Source: Pycnopodia helianthoides (taxonomy: Eukaryota > Echinodermata > Asteroidea > Forcipulatida > Asteriidae). Taken from it: DNA of 64,000 nucleotides. The notes below the pieces were generated by a model. It had not been told where the DNA came from, made no database searches, and saw only the letters and a program-made list of their open reading frames with translations. Of the stretch, positions 49,008-61,000 are shown piece by piece (the stretch's first letter is position 1; every line of letters starts with the position of its first letter). The stretch spans positions 11,509,016-11,573,015 of the forward strand of contig CM063251.1 of NCBI GenBank assembly GCA_032158295.1, read 5' to 3'. A program made the translations under genes and the position numbers.

Positions 49008-52000
49008 GTGAGTATTGAAAGTAGAACCAAGAAGAAACTTCATACAAAGGTTAAAGAGACAAATGTTACAAAAAAAACAATTTACTCAACACATGGATTT
49101 AGGAGATTGCACAGGGATCATCCCTTTCTTGTGCACTGTGTCACGATTGAGCTGATTCTGTGTAGACTCACGTCCCAAGAGAGGCCCCCCCAAAAAGCAG
49201 GGTTAATCTCTATGACTACTCTGTAATGAAATTACGGCTGCCCATGGGACATTATGTGTTGGATGTGACCATGGTAGTAGTCTGTTCCAATTCACCTGCT
49301 TTCACTCTGCGCTAAGGAGCAGGTGGCAGCCGAAAGAAGCCAAATTTACCAATTGAGTTGTTACTGTTGAGTGTACATGTACATTGTAAAAGGCGATTGT
49401 CTGAAGTCTGTGTGCTTCGAGCATGCAATCTTGGGGATATTTGCAGGTACGCTGTATGCATTGCATTTATAATCCCCATTGAAAAATTGACTGGGATCCA
49501 GGTGGGATAGGTCTATTCCACTGGGATCCATCATCCAGGCATGCCAGGTGGGATGCAAAGCGGGATGGAAGTGGGATCGCAGTGGGATCCCCATTCCAGG
49601 TGGGATCCCATTTGAGGTAGGATCCCAGTTAAGGTATAAGAAGGTGGTGTCCCAGTTAAGATGATGTCCCACTTGAGACTGGGATCCCAGTTGACGGCAT
49701 GACCATGAACGATAGGTATGTATGCAGATATGGTACATTTACACAATGTTTGTCTTGGCTAGTTCAATTGTACAATTTGTCTTGGCTAGTTCAAATGCAC
49801 AACGTTGTGTTACTTAAGTGTGGCTTTCTTGGACAAAGGGGAACTCATCATTGTAAGCACATGTTGGAGGCAGCACCAACTTGGTTTGTTATGCCAAAGT
49901 CATGGTTTTTATCAGAAACATTCAGAGAAAATGAAATCTAAAAGAGAGTTCCTTTGATATGATACAAGCAATGGCGAGGGACCATGAATATGATGAATGA
50001 GGCAGGGAAAAGGAGGGAGATGACTCATATGAAGCGTGGAAAAGAAAAGGGAGGGGAACCAATGGCGTAAATAGAAAACAGAGACAAAGTTTGTACTTGT
50101 TTGTAAGAGGCTAAAATATTAACAGTGCATACTGATAGTGCATGGTTGCAGACTTGCAGCATAGCAGCCACCTTGTAATGCCTTGGCATTGTCCCAACTC
50201 ATCAAGGAAGCCAGCCAGAAAATTGACTGGTGCCTCTAAATTGCAATCCCTAACCCTGTATTATTATCCCACCATTAAAGTTAGTTAGTTCACTTTGTTT
50301 TCCCAACATTTAAATAAATAAACACAATACTCATAATGTAAGTACACTTGAGTGTCCAACCATTCTGTTAGAATTGCCAACCAAAGGTGGTATTATTTTT
50401 ATTACTTAAGGTAGGGTCATAGATTCATAAGTACTCCATAAAACTTGCGTGTATGTACTTTGTGAGAAACACTGTGCTGTTTAGTATAAACTATTTTGAG
50501 AAAGGACTCCCTTCGAGGTAATTTAGTTTGGATAATTTTTCTCCCCAAAACATTTCAATCACTCAGTTTTCTGAGGGTTGGTTGCCCTTTGGGAATGTTG
50601 CGGCCAAAGATTCATTAGTTCCAGCTGTCACCTCGCTAAACGTGGATGGATTCTATGTTTGTGTGAAAATACCCGGGCAGTTTTCTGTTTTCTCAACAAG
50701 TAGACACTGTTTTCAACAGAACGTTCGCAGATGACTTTTATTGCATCTATTTGTATAATTTTGCCTATAAATCAGCTTTGAGTTGACAAAAGCCAATCTT
50801 ATGACCCTGCCTTCAAACAAAAACATTACATTTTTTTGCAGGGGATTTTGTAAAACGTATTCTTATTTTCATTTGGCAATTAAAAATAAACTGAGAATAT
50901 GAGAATAATTTTTTCTCCCACATTAGTATTTGACACGGAAAGATATGATGTAATACTCACGACAATTGTATACTCAGGATAATTGTTACTTGGAATTTAT
51001 AATAGATGTAATTCAAATGTAAAGTCAACAAATTCTGTATGATGGCCCCCTTTGTCTCCCCACAGTTTGAGTGTACATAGCTCATTAACACTAATTTACT
51101 TTGATTACCTAGAGACAGCCAGGAAGCACTGGCGTGTCCCCAACTCCCTCCAAGGCTGTCCGTATTGCTGACTCAAATTGATAAAAAGATTGCCACGGCA
51201 ACGGGCGAAGAGTTGGTCAGAGTACATGTAGCTGGGAATCATAATGGAGAGCTACTGTTTCTGTGTTGTCCTGTTTCTATTTCCAGATTTATGATCAGGT
51301 GTAACCTGAAAGGAAACATCCACTAGCAAGATGTACATAAGTTTATTGGTGTATGTCTCTTTAACTTTAAACTGATTTTATCCATACCTTTGCATGTAAC
51401 TGGAGACATTGTACTGACGTGTAATGTACATGTATACATGTGAACTATACTTTAACAAAAACGTACTAACATTGATTTAAAGGTAGGGTCATAGATTAGT
51501 TTTTGTCAACATAATGCTGATTACAGGTAAAATTATAGAGAAAGAATAAAAGTCACATATAAATGTGAAAGTTTCCATTCAATACAATGTCTACTTGCGG
51601 CAAAAACAGCAAAAAACTGTCACAGTATTTTCACAAGAACGCCAAATCTATCCACGGTTAGCGAGGTGACAGCGGCTACACACGTACCAACCGCATCTCT
51701 TGCTGCAGCATTTGGCAAAGGGTTGCAGCATTTGCAAACAGACACTAATCAAAAATCTGAGAAGCGATTCATGCACGACGCGTTTCTCAATTTTGAATGT
51801 TTTTCGGTAAAAATTTATCCAAGCCATATTACGTTGAAGGGAATCCTTTCTCAAAGTCTTTATACTATGAACAGCTGCAGTGCTTCTCTTCAAGTAAGTT
51901 TTTGTGGTCATTAACTTTTGGAGTGTTTACCAATCTATAACCCTACCTTTAACCATAAAGTGTCAATGCACACTAACTCGGCAATCATGTGGAGAGGAAG

Positions 52001-55000
52001 ATGTGGGGTCTGAAGGCTCCATTGTTTGACTATTAGCACAGATGGAATTTCACACAAAAAATTCACTCTAGAAACGGCGTGTACAAATGGAAAGTAAACA
52101 GTGATCAGATGGTGTGCCCTCCCCCCCTCCCCACAATGACAATGAAGTGTCTGTGCAATGTCCTCATTAATGATGAAATGAACAGTGTTTCCTGATGTGA
52201 TATTAAAGAATGGATTGTTTCTTTGCTCTTGACAGGGTGTGGTGGGCAGCTTGACCAGTGGCAAGTCAGCTCTTGTGCACAGATATCTGACTGGATCCTA
52301 CATGCAGGAAGAGTCACCAGAAGGTAAACACATTGCAATGTACACAGTTGAAGACAAGAATGACTTAATTATAACAGATGGATGTTGGTTAGATCTGGCA
52401 AAAAATGGAAAGTTCTGTGCAAAAACATTGTATTGACCACTTACACACCTCCGCGTCCACCACATTTCCACCATTTTGGGAGTCAATTCCTTTGTGAACA
52501 TTTTGACTCCCGAAATGGCAGCAAAAAAAGTGCGCTGCACATTGTGGATTTGGTCAATCTTGGCGCTATTGTGTACATAAATCCGGAGTAGTTTTGAGCA
52601 AGGTACATGTACAGTGATGTTTAAAGGTACTTAAAAATACAAACAAGGAATGAGAACACACGTGACACTCGTTACCAAAAACGAGCAAGCATTACGGAGG
52701 GGTCTCCCCTTTCCATTTTGCGAGATGGCTTTTGAGGAGCAGTTGATGAGGAGTACTCATGCATAAACAATAAATAATTGATGTCTAGAGAATTTTTCAG
52801 GAATGCCCAATTGCCAACAACCTTGAACTCAGTGGCCATGGTGGAAGTGAACATCGTTCAAGGCCAGATGTCTTGCGCTGCCACACAAAGCACAACAAAA
52901 TCTTTTGTGGCTTTGCTAGCAGTACCACCCCCATAAAACCACAAGCAGAAACTGGGGCTTTTGTTGGGAAAGGACTTGGATTGTTAGTTCATGAGATTAG
53001 AACTATGTAAGCTGGCAGGATTAGGGGCCGATTAATTATCTGTTCACAGGCACCTTCTTAGAAGTTCAAACTTTTTTTTTAATATCGATCTATGCCAAAC
53101 AGTCAACTGAACAACAATTGCATCACATTCATCTGCTCCCATGAGATACATGTATGTTTAGTCTTTCAAAGCTGTTTATATTTCAATATAATCCCTGCTA
53201 CAAATTTGTGTACAAAATAATTTGAAGACACTGTTTTCCTCGTTCAATGGTCAAAAGTATGTAGCATTCAGATACAAGAAATACATGTAGAATGCAGACT
53301 GACATAAAGATCTTCCTTTTAGCATAATTTTTCTGAGTTTTGTAACAAGTCATTTATTGTTTTTTTTTTTTTTTGGGGGGGGGGGGTTTCAGGAAAGAAC
53401 ATTTGTCAAAAAACGTTTTTTCGAGTGCCTCATTCTCTGTCGTTTTAAAATAAATATTTTATGAATCTACCATCACAGGAGGGCGATTCAAGAAAGAGAT
53501 CGTTGTTGATGACCGGAGCTATCTCTTACTCATCAGAGATGAAGGGGGTCCTCCTGAGCTGCAGTTTTGCTCGTGGGTAGACGCGGTGATCTTGGTCTTC
53601 AGCGTCGAGGATGAAATGAGTTTCCAGCTGTTGTACAACTTCTACGCAAAAATTGCTCACTACAGAAACACGGCAGATTTGCCGATGATTCTCGTTGGTA
53701 CACAAGGTACGAACATAATTGTTGTTTTGTTTTGCTCTGACGACAGGTGTAAACAAATTGCTTAAAGGAACATTACAGAATTGGTTTTTGCTAACAAAAC
53801 AGTTGCTGGCAGTGTAGGCACTTTATTTAATCCACCATATACATAAACTGACAAACCTGTAGAAGTTTAAGATCGATTGGCCATCTGGGTCACAAGAAAA
53901 TAGTGAAAAACCGATTACACATTTGCATGAAATCATATAGATTCAACAAATGAATAAAACGCTCACTGAGCGATAAACTCCAATCGGAAAATTAGTTTAT
54001 TCATTTCTCATCAAATATGGCACTTCAGACAGAAATATTTCAAGGGATGTTTTCTACTATCATCATCATTAGATCGTGTAAGTTTTATGTAAATCTGTGA
54101 TCAAAAGTATATTTTACAAGTTTTTGTCTTACCAATTCTGTAATGTTCCTTTAAACATGCCCAATAAATGGTTAAGAGAAGTGTGAATGTACTTGGACTT
54201 GGGAGGAACTTGTCTGTGCTTACATTGGAGGGATTTTCCTTAGCACTAGCTAGTGAATCAGGCCGAAACGCGCTATTGCGGCCGAAAGCCTTTTGCGGCG
54301 AAACCCTATTGCGGCCAATACGCAAAAACATTTATATATAATAATAATAAACTTGGTTTTTTTTTTTTGGTTTTTTTTACTTTACAAAAATCATCAAGAT
54401 AAAACCATTTAGAATGCTTCAGATTGCACAGTGAGGCTTTTAAAGCCACTTGATAAACACCATTTAGAAAATATGCCGAGGACCTCGTTTCAATTCAGCT
54501 TGCTTTGGCCAAACTTCAAAAATTTGGGTCCAGAACACCCCACAGTTTTGAAAATACCTTTGGAGAACACTGTTTGATGCATTATTGTAATGTACACTGT
54601 CATATCTTGCAGTGTACATTTACATGTACATTTATCCCATATCACTTGTATCGCGCACACATGCAAAATAGCAATTAATTTTTTTGTTTTTGTACAAAAT
54701 GACAAGGAGGATTTGTATAAGGCACACATTGTACAATACATGGTCCAAGTTCTTCTGTGCCATGGTCATGCTAACATACATGTATGTACATGAAGTACAC
54801 ACAATCTTGCACAGTGTACAGTGCAAGTATCTTAATGCAATTTCGGGCCAAAAAGATAATTAGTTCGATAATATGCCCGAAACCGAAAGGGAGAATGTGT
54901 ATTGAGTATTTCTATCGCGGCACATGATATTCCCGTTCGGATGACCATGCCCTATTTCACCGAGCAGGAAGTCGGCCTTGTCATGTTATGAACTCAACCC

Positions 55001-58000
55001 TCACAAAATGTGCCTCCCTGCCTGCAAGGTCCTCTCTGGCAGATGGTTCCCTCACATGTAACCAGCGGTGTCATCTCGCATATAACAAATATAATACATT
55101 TTTATTCAACCCCCCCCCCCCCTCTTCCATCTCATCATCTTTGGCTGGCATTTCAGCAGTTGGATACATTTCCTTACAGTATGAGTCAGACTGCTTTGGA
55201 GATGGCTTCTCCTTTACTCATTTAGAGTGCAGGCTGGCTGTAGAGGCGGTGTTGCAATTTTTAAATGAGTTCTCGTTTTTTGAAGCTGGTCATAATGGAG
55301 ACTTTGTGGCTGCCTGCAATAAAAGTACAAGTATGTCTGTTTTGGAACCAGAGTACGTCTTAAGTGCCTAGGTTAATCGTTGATTGCTTCACCCTGGCAG
55401 ATTGTGAATGATGTTGACGGTAAATCGGACGCAATTGTCTGGTTTGAAAGCAATGGTACAAAATTTGATCTCGAGGAAAAGGTCATTCATCCAAATTTCT
55501 AGGAAACATATATTGAAACAAACCTTTTAAATGCACTTGAAATACTATAATCACTGTTTTAGACTGGTATTCTACATGGGTAAATGGTTTCCAAACAAAC
55601 CTTCCAGCATGTCCAGACAAAACTCAGAATAGATGTAAACTCAGAATGTGTGTAAACTCAGAATGTGTGTAAAATCAGAATGTGTGTAAAATCAGAATGG
55701 GTGTAAATTCAGAATTGGTGTAAAATCAGGACAGGTGCAAGAGAGAGTGGATGGGAAATCAGAATGGGTGTAAAATCAGAAATGGTGTAAAATGAGTTTG
55801 GGCTGAAATGAGAATGGGTGTAAAACCAGGACAGGTATGAAATCAGAATGATGTAAAATCAGGATAGGTAAGGGGAGGGAGGTGTAGATTATTGCGTCCG
55901 TGAAATCTAGCCCTGTGTATAATGTAACTTCATCATAATTATGTACAATGTAGTTATCTTAAAATGCAGTTGTAGCTGCCGTTGAATCTGATTATAGTCA
56001 GGTTTTCAACTTCTTAGAGTTAAACTTCGGCTACATGTACAATGTATCAACTCCTGCTGCTGATTGTGATATTTCCACTGGATACATGTTATAAATGCAG
56101 TCTTTGGATATGAGCAAAGTCTGACTCCTTTTCAATCTAGCCATCCAAAGGTCAAGTCAAATACACAGGTGATAAATGGGTTTCCTCCGCTCGTTGGACC
56201 CCAAGGAGAATTGCATAAAACAACCATGAAGGAAGGAGGAAACAACACACTAAATATGCCGCTGTTACAATGTATGCATGGTTGCTGGTTTGTGCGCCAT
56301 TCAGAGAGCGTACGATCTTTTGCCTCATCACTGGGCTGTGCTGAGTGCTGAGGAAGGATGCGTGGGAAGCAATCAGGAAGAATTATCAGCAGATAGTTTC
56401 CATTATACATTGTTCAATGAATTACTTTGTATAAATTTGAATAGAGCTGATGTTCTTCCTATTAAGTATGATTTCCGTTTTTTGTTCTGCCCTTAAAGGG
56501 TGTGTACGACATTGGTAAGATTGAAAATATAATTGTTCACAGATTTGCACATAATGTAACTTACATGGTACATGTATAAATATGGTCATGGTGGTAAACT
56601 TCCCTAAATAGTTTTGCTTGAAATGCTAACAGTTTTTTAGGAAATGAGTAAAAAAAAGTCTTTATCACGCGTGTCCAAACAATGTTTGAAAACATATAAT
56701 GGGGTTTTTCACTGTTTTCTCATGACTGGAAGACCAATTGAGCTTAACCTTTCACAGGTGTTTTATTTTATGTACATTGTATATGTTGGGTCACATAAAG
56801 TGTGGATACTATTACTACATGTAGTCTTGAAAATTATCAATGTAAATATACATTGTATGAGGGTTTTTTATCAGAAAAATTGTGATTAAATACCCTGAAA
56901 AGTCTATTAAAGCGTACACCATGTATACATTACATGTACATGTAGGTCAGCTCTTGTACTCAATAAAATGTTCCCAAGTATCAAATATCATGCCTGACTT
57001 AGCAAGATCCTCTGTAGACTAAACCATGTTCATGCATCTTAAAAACTAATGATTGATCAACCAAAGACCTTTTGAATCTCGCGGGTATTGAAACGTTTGT
57101 GTTCCCTCTGGACATTTCTTTAACATGTGAAGATGAAATCACATGCATAAACAGAGTCAAACGTTTAAGGATTTGCATGTTATACATGTAGGTGGTTAAA
57201 TGCTGTTGGTTATCAATAAATAAATAAGTAAACAAATAAAGATTCTTGTACAATGTGTGTACATATGTCAATATGTACATGCGTGTAAATGTAAATGTAC
57301 TAGTCAGAATTCGGAGAGAAGAGTTATTTAAAATGTTTTTAAAATATTTACCCAAATAAAGTCTACATGTACATGTACATGTACATACTGTAGTGTACAA
57401 TACCGCACAGGTACAATGTGCATGGCCTAAGGAGATAAAATGTCCAGGTTTGCACACCTGCATGGGATGTATGCACATGTGCATGTAGCACACACTATGT
57501 ACACATGTAATTTAGTACACGTATGTACATGTAGTATTGAACATTGAATTTGCATAATTTTGGTTTTTATCATCTTTTCATCTTTTGTTTACATTTGTTC
57601 ACACCCTTGGAAGATACTGGTTAAAAATAACAGTATTTTAAAGACAGATAACATGGATAACATGATAGTATATGTACATGTTTGTGGAACGTGTATATTT
57701 ATGGGTGTACATGTGATTTCATTTGGTGCTCCATGTGGCAAGATGTACCCCCTCCCCCAGTGTTTGCCAGTGGCTGAAAATATGCAGTGCCTGAAATATA
57801 CTTCCTAAGCAATGTTTTATTTTTTTTTTCTTTGCAATGGATCTTCCTTGAATCATACAATACAAATTGTGGAACCACTCAATCAAGGTCCCATTAAAAG
57901 TGTTAAATACATGTACCCCACAAATTGATCTCAAATAACTTCACTCAGCCTTAGGCAATTAAGGTTAATACTTGTACAAATGTAGAACAGAAGAGCGACA

Positions 58001-61000
58001 GACTGCAATGTAATTCTCATTAATGTTGGAGGGTAACCTGACACATGAACACGTGCGTGTTCACTGAGCCAGACGGTTGCATTGATTGTAAATCACAAGC
58101 ATTTTAGACAGTTTAATTAAAAGTTCACTGTGCATACAATGCATGGATAGTGTAGAGAGTGTTGGTTGTGCAATATTGGTTGTACTGCGAGTTTAAGGCA
58201 TATTTGTAAGCATCTTCCTCATCATCAACATCAGTCGGCTGCACAGCAGGTGGACACAAGCTCTCCCCAAGTACATGTAAATACTAAATGATTTTTACTT
58301 AAGTAAAGAAAATAAAAATCATGAATTTTGATCAGAAACCTCAGTGATTCCGAAACTAATACCAGATCAATCCTCCAGAGAAATGTTTCCATACATGTAG
58401 GAACTGCTGTTAACGTCAAGAAGCATTTGAAAGCCCCCAAAATCGCAGCTGCGTATTTTGATTGCTCAAATTGCAAATAAGCCTAATATGGTCGTGCACA
58501 AAATTCCTCACAAAACACAAAATTAGTTTTTCGCTGTTTTCACTTTAACCTGACCAGTGAAGATGATGGAATTTTTTTCACAGGTTGGTTGTGGATGTGT
58601 TTATTGAAAACAGGATGGGCATTATTTCACTCTCCCGAAATAGTGATATACTTTCCTTTAAGGATAACTGAAAACTTAATTTTTCCCTCTTTCTTCTGCT
58701 CTTAAAGTGTGAGTACATGGCATGGTATTATCAGAAGAGAGTGGACAGCAAAACAAAGGAACACAAAAGGAACAATGCTGTCCTTACACTGTACATTGGA
58801 ATCCTTTGTATTTTTGCACCCTCACATTTTTGTGTACGCTTAGTCTATGGAGAATGTTAAGTTAGGAGAGGGACAAAGGAAAGTCCTCACATTGATAGCA
58901 GTGTAAGAATGTGTGTACATCATGTACAGCATGTGTACATGTATTCTGTTAAGTCTAAAAAGTCAGGTGTTTGTATTCATGTGTGGATGCAATTAAGAAT
59001 AATGACACCTGTTCTCAGTTCCTGGTTGCATTTTATTCGACACCTCAGGCTCCTGGGTTTTCCTGAGGTGAAGCAATAGTGAGAATGTTGAACTCCTGAA
59101 GGTTAAAGGAAATTGTCCCTTCAAGGCAAGCATGGCACATGTCTTTCCTCATGTGATGTTGTAGAATCCATTAATGTCAAATGTGTTGAGTGCAGAGCTT
59201 CTTTTCTTCAGGCGAGTAATTTCTCAGGAGATTTCCTGATTTCTGGATTTGTTTAAAAGCTCCCCGAGCCTTCAAATTTTCTTGAAAGAAGTAAAGCAAT
59301 CACTAAAGGGAGAAAAAACAGTCCACACTGTGTCCAAACCTGTAGATTTTTGATGCACAGAGTCTCTAAACCTTCTCAATTGTAGCATCTGGGAGGTTCC
59401 GGGTCTAGAATAAGGGGGACCCAGACTCACAAACCATTTTCAGGAATTTTTACATCCGTCCAAACTAGTTCCTGTTTCTTAAAGGCAAGATGCAGAATTA
59501 GTCATGATTGCAATTGCTTGTACAGCATACTATGGTATATTGACAAAGATAAGTACAATGGGTCAATGTACATTTTTCACTCAGATGTGTAGATGTTATA
59601 CGTGTAATGATTTATCACCTACGTGTAACCAACGTGTAGACCTTCGTCATAGTCCAGCCATTTTTTACCTCGCTATTTCATATCATTGTAACCAAACCGA
59701 GGCTGAAAGGTCAAAATAGCATGATTCCCTTTTGGATGTATTGAGAATCCATCATTATTGCTGATGCGTATAGGAAAACAGAGAAAAGACAGTGCGTCAT
59801 TTGATCAAATGATTGTACATGTATTATTTCACTTGAATTTGGGCAATGATAATTCACATATGAAAGAGATACCAACTGCTATTAACAAAAAAATTGATCT
59901 TACTTCATGCACAAGATTAAAAATTATAAGATTAATGAGTAATCGAGCAATACCTTTTCACACTTTTTCACACATTCAGATACTGTCAGCCAAAACACAC
60001 CAAGGGTCATCGACGACTCAAGAGCAAGAAAGCTAGCAGCTGACCTCAAGAGATGCCCTTACTACGAAACATGTGCAATGTATGGTCTCAATGTGGACAG
60101 AGTCTTCCAAGATGGTGAGTTAAGTGGGCGGGTCTTAACAACTAAATGTGCAGTATATGGCCTCAATGTACATGTAGAGTCTTTCAAGATGGTGAGTTTA
60201 GTTGGTGTGTCTTTACTCTAATACATGTGCAAGGTGTGATGTCAATGTGGATGGAGTCTTCAGAGGTGGTGAGTTTAGTTGGTGGGTCTTAACTTAATGT
60301 GTAGTACATGGCCTCAAGGTAGGTACTGTAGAGTCTTCCAAGATGGTGAGTTTAGTGGGTGGGTCTTTACTCTGATTCATTTGTAAAGTATGGTCTCAAT
60401 GTGGATGGAGTCTTCCAAGATGGTGATTTTATTGGGGGTGTCTTTAATAAGCAAGAAAAATGTAATTTATGTACTGTATTAAGGTATCATTCAAACAACA
60501 TTAATGCTGAACCATTTCTCAAAATGCTTGGTAGTAATACAATTATTTTTTTCCAAATCACCGTCATGTTCTTATCAGCAGATCGGCTGATTACTTCTTG
60601 CTTTCTTGCCATAGAAAGCTGAATGTACAACTTTGTATGCCCAAGGCAGTTTTCGTTTGCTAAAAGAAGGGCAAAACCTTAACATGAGGGTTAACTTACC
60701 CATGACTTAGGGTAACACTAAGTCATGGCACATTTGATTTATTTCACTGTTTTTTCCAAAGTTCAATGCCCTGTGGGAGTCAAAAGTCCTTGATATCTTG
60801 GACTGGACCATTCCACATATCTGAGAGTGGGATTATGTGCCAGAGTAAGTTGTGTAGGTTTTTTTGAGGGGCAGAAAAATATTTTTACACACAGTGTACC
60901 TGTACATGTATTCTTTGTGTACAAAATTGTGCAGACATACAGACCTACCCAGATCTAACCTTCTGATAAAGTGGAGCCGTCTGTTCTTTGTAGCATGCTT

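Larger units (their letters stand above)
49008..52235 (+). other. AGAP intron between exons a and b
   Basis: 3.2 kb, gtgagt...gacag. It contains a GGATCC-rich degenerate minisatellite (49493-49700), a degenerate TTAA element (50406-50818), a repeat-poor segment with an RFX-type X-box (51050-51300) and a well-preserved TTAA element (51477-51952). No further coding similarity seen. Confidence 0.85.
53707..59979 (+). other. AGAP intron between exons c and d
   Basis: 6.3 kb. It holds a TTAA MITE at 53762-54154, a polyC tract near 55110, an 18-bp-type minisatellite at 55625-55870, inverted-repeat element fragments near 56498-56830 and 58440-58672, a dense TACATGTA stretch around 57180-57540, and a copy of a dispersed repeat at 59279-59432. 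The 127-codon open frame at 54988-55371 has no recognisable similarity. Confidence 0.85.

Noticed and set aside
49008..49226. Continuation of AGAP exon a into the following open frame
   Set aside because: A strong gtgagt donor ends the exon and the next family residues are encoded at 52236; the extension has no similarity.
54988..55371. 127-codon open frame on the + strand in an AGAP intron
   Set aside because: It crosses a polyC tract, has no recognisable domain and no supporting splice structure.
56999..57493. 164-codon open frame on the - strand
   Set aside because: It is composed largely of TACATG-type repeat translations (Tyr/Cys/Thr/Met/His strings), lies within an AGAP intron and has no family similarity.
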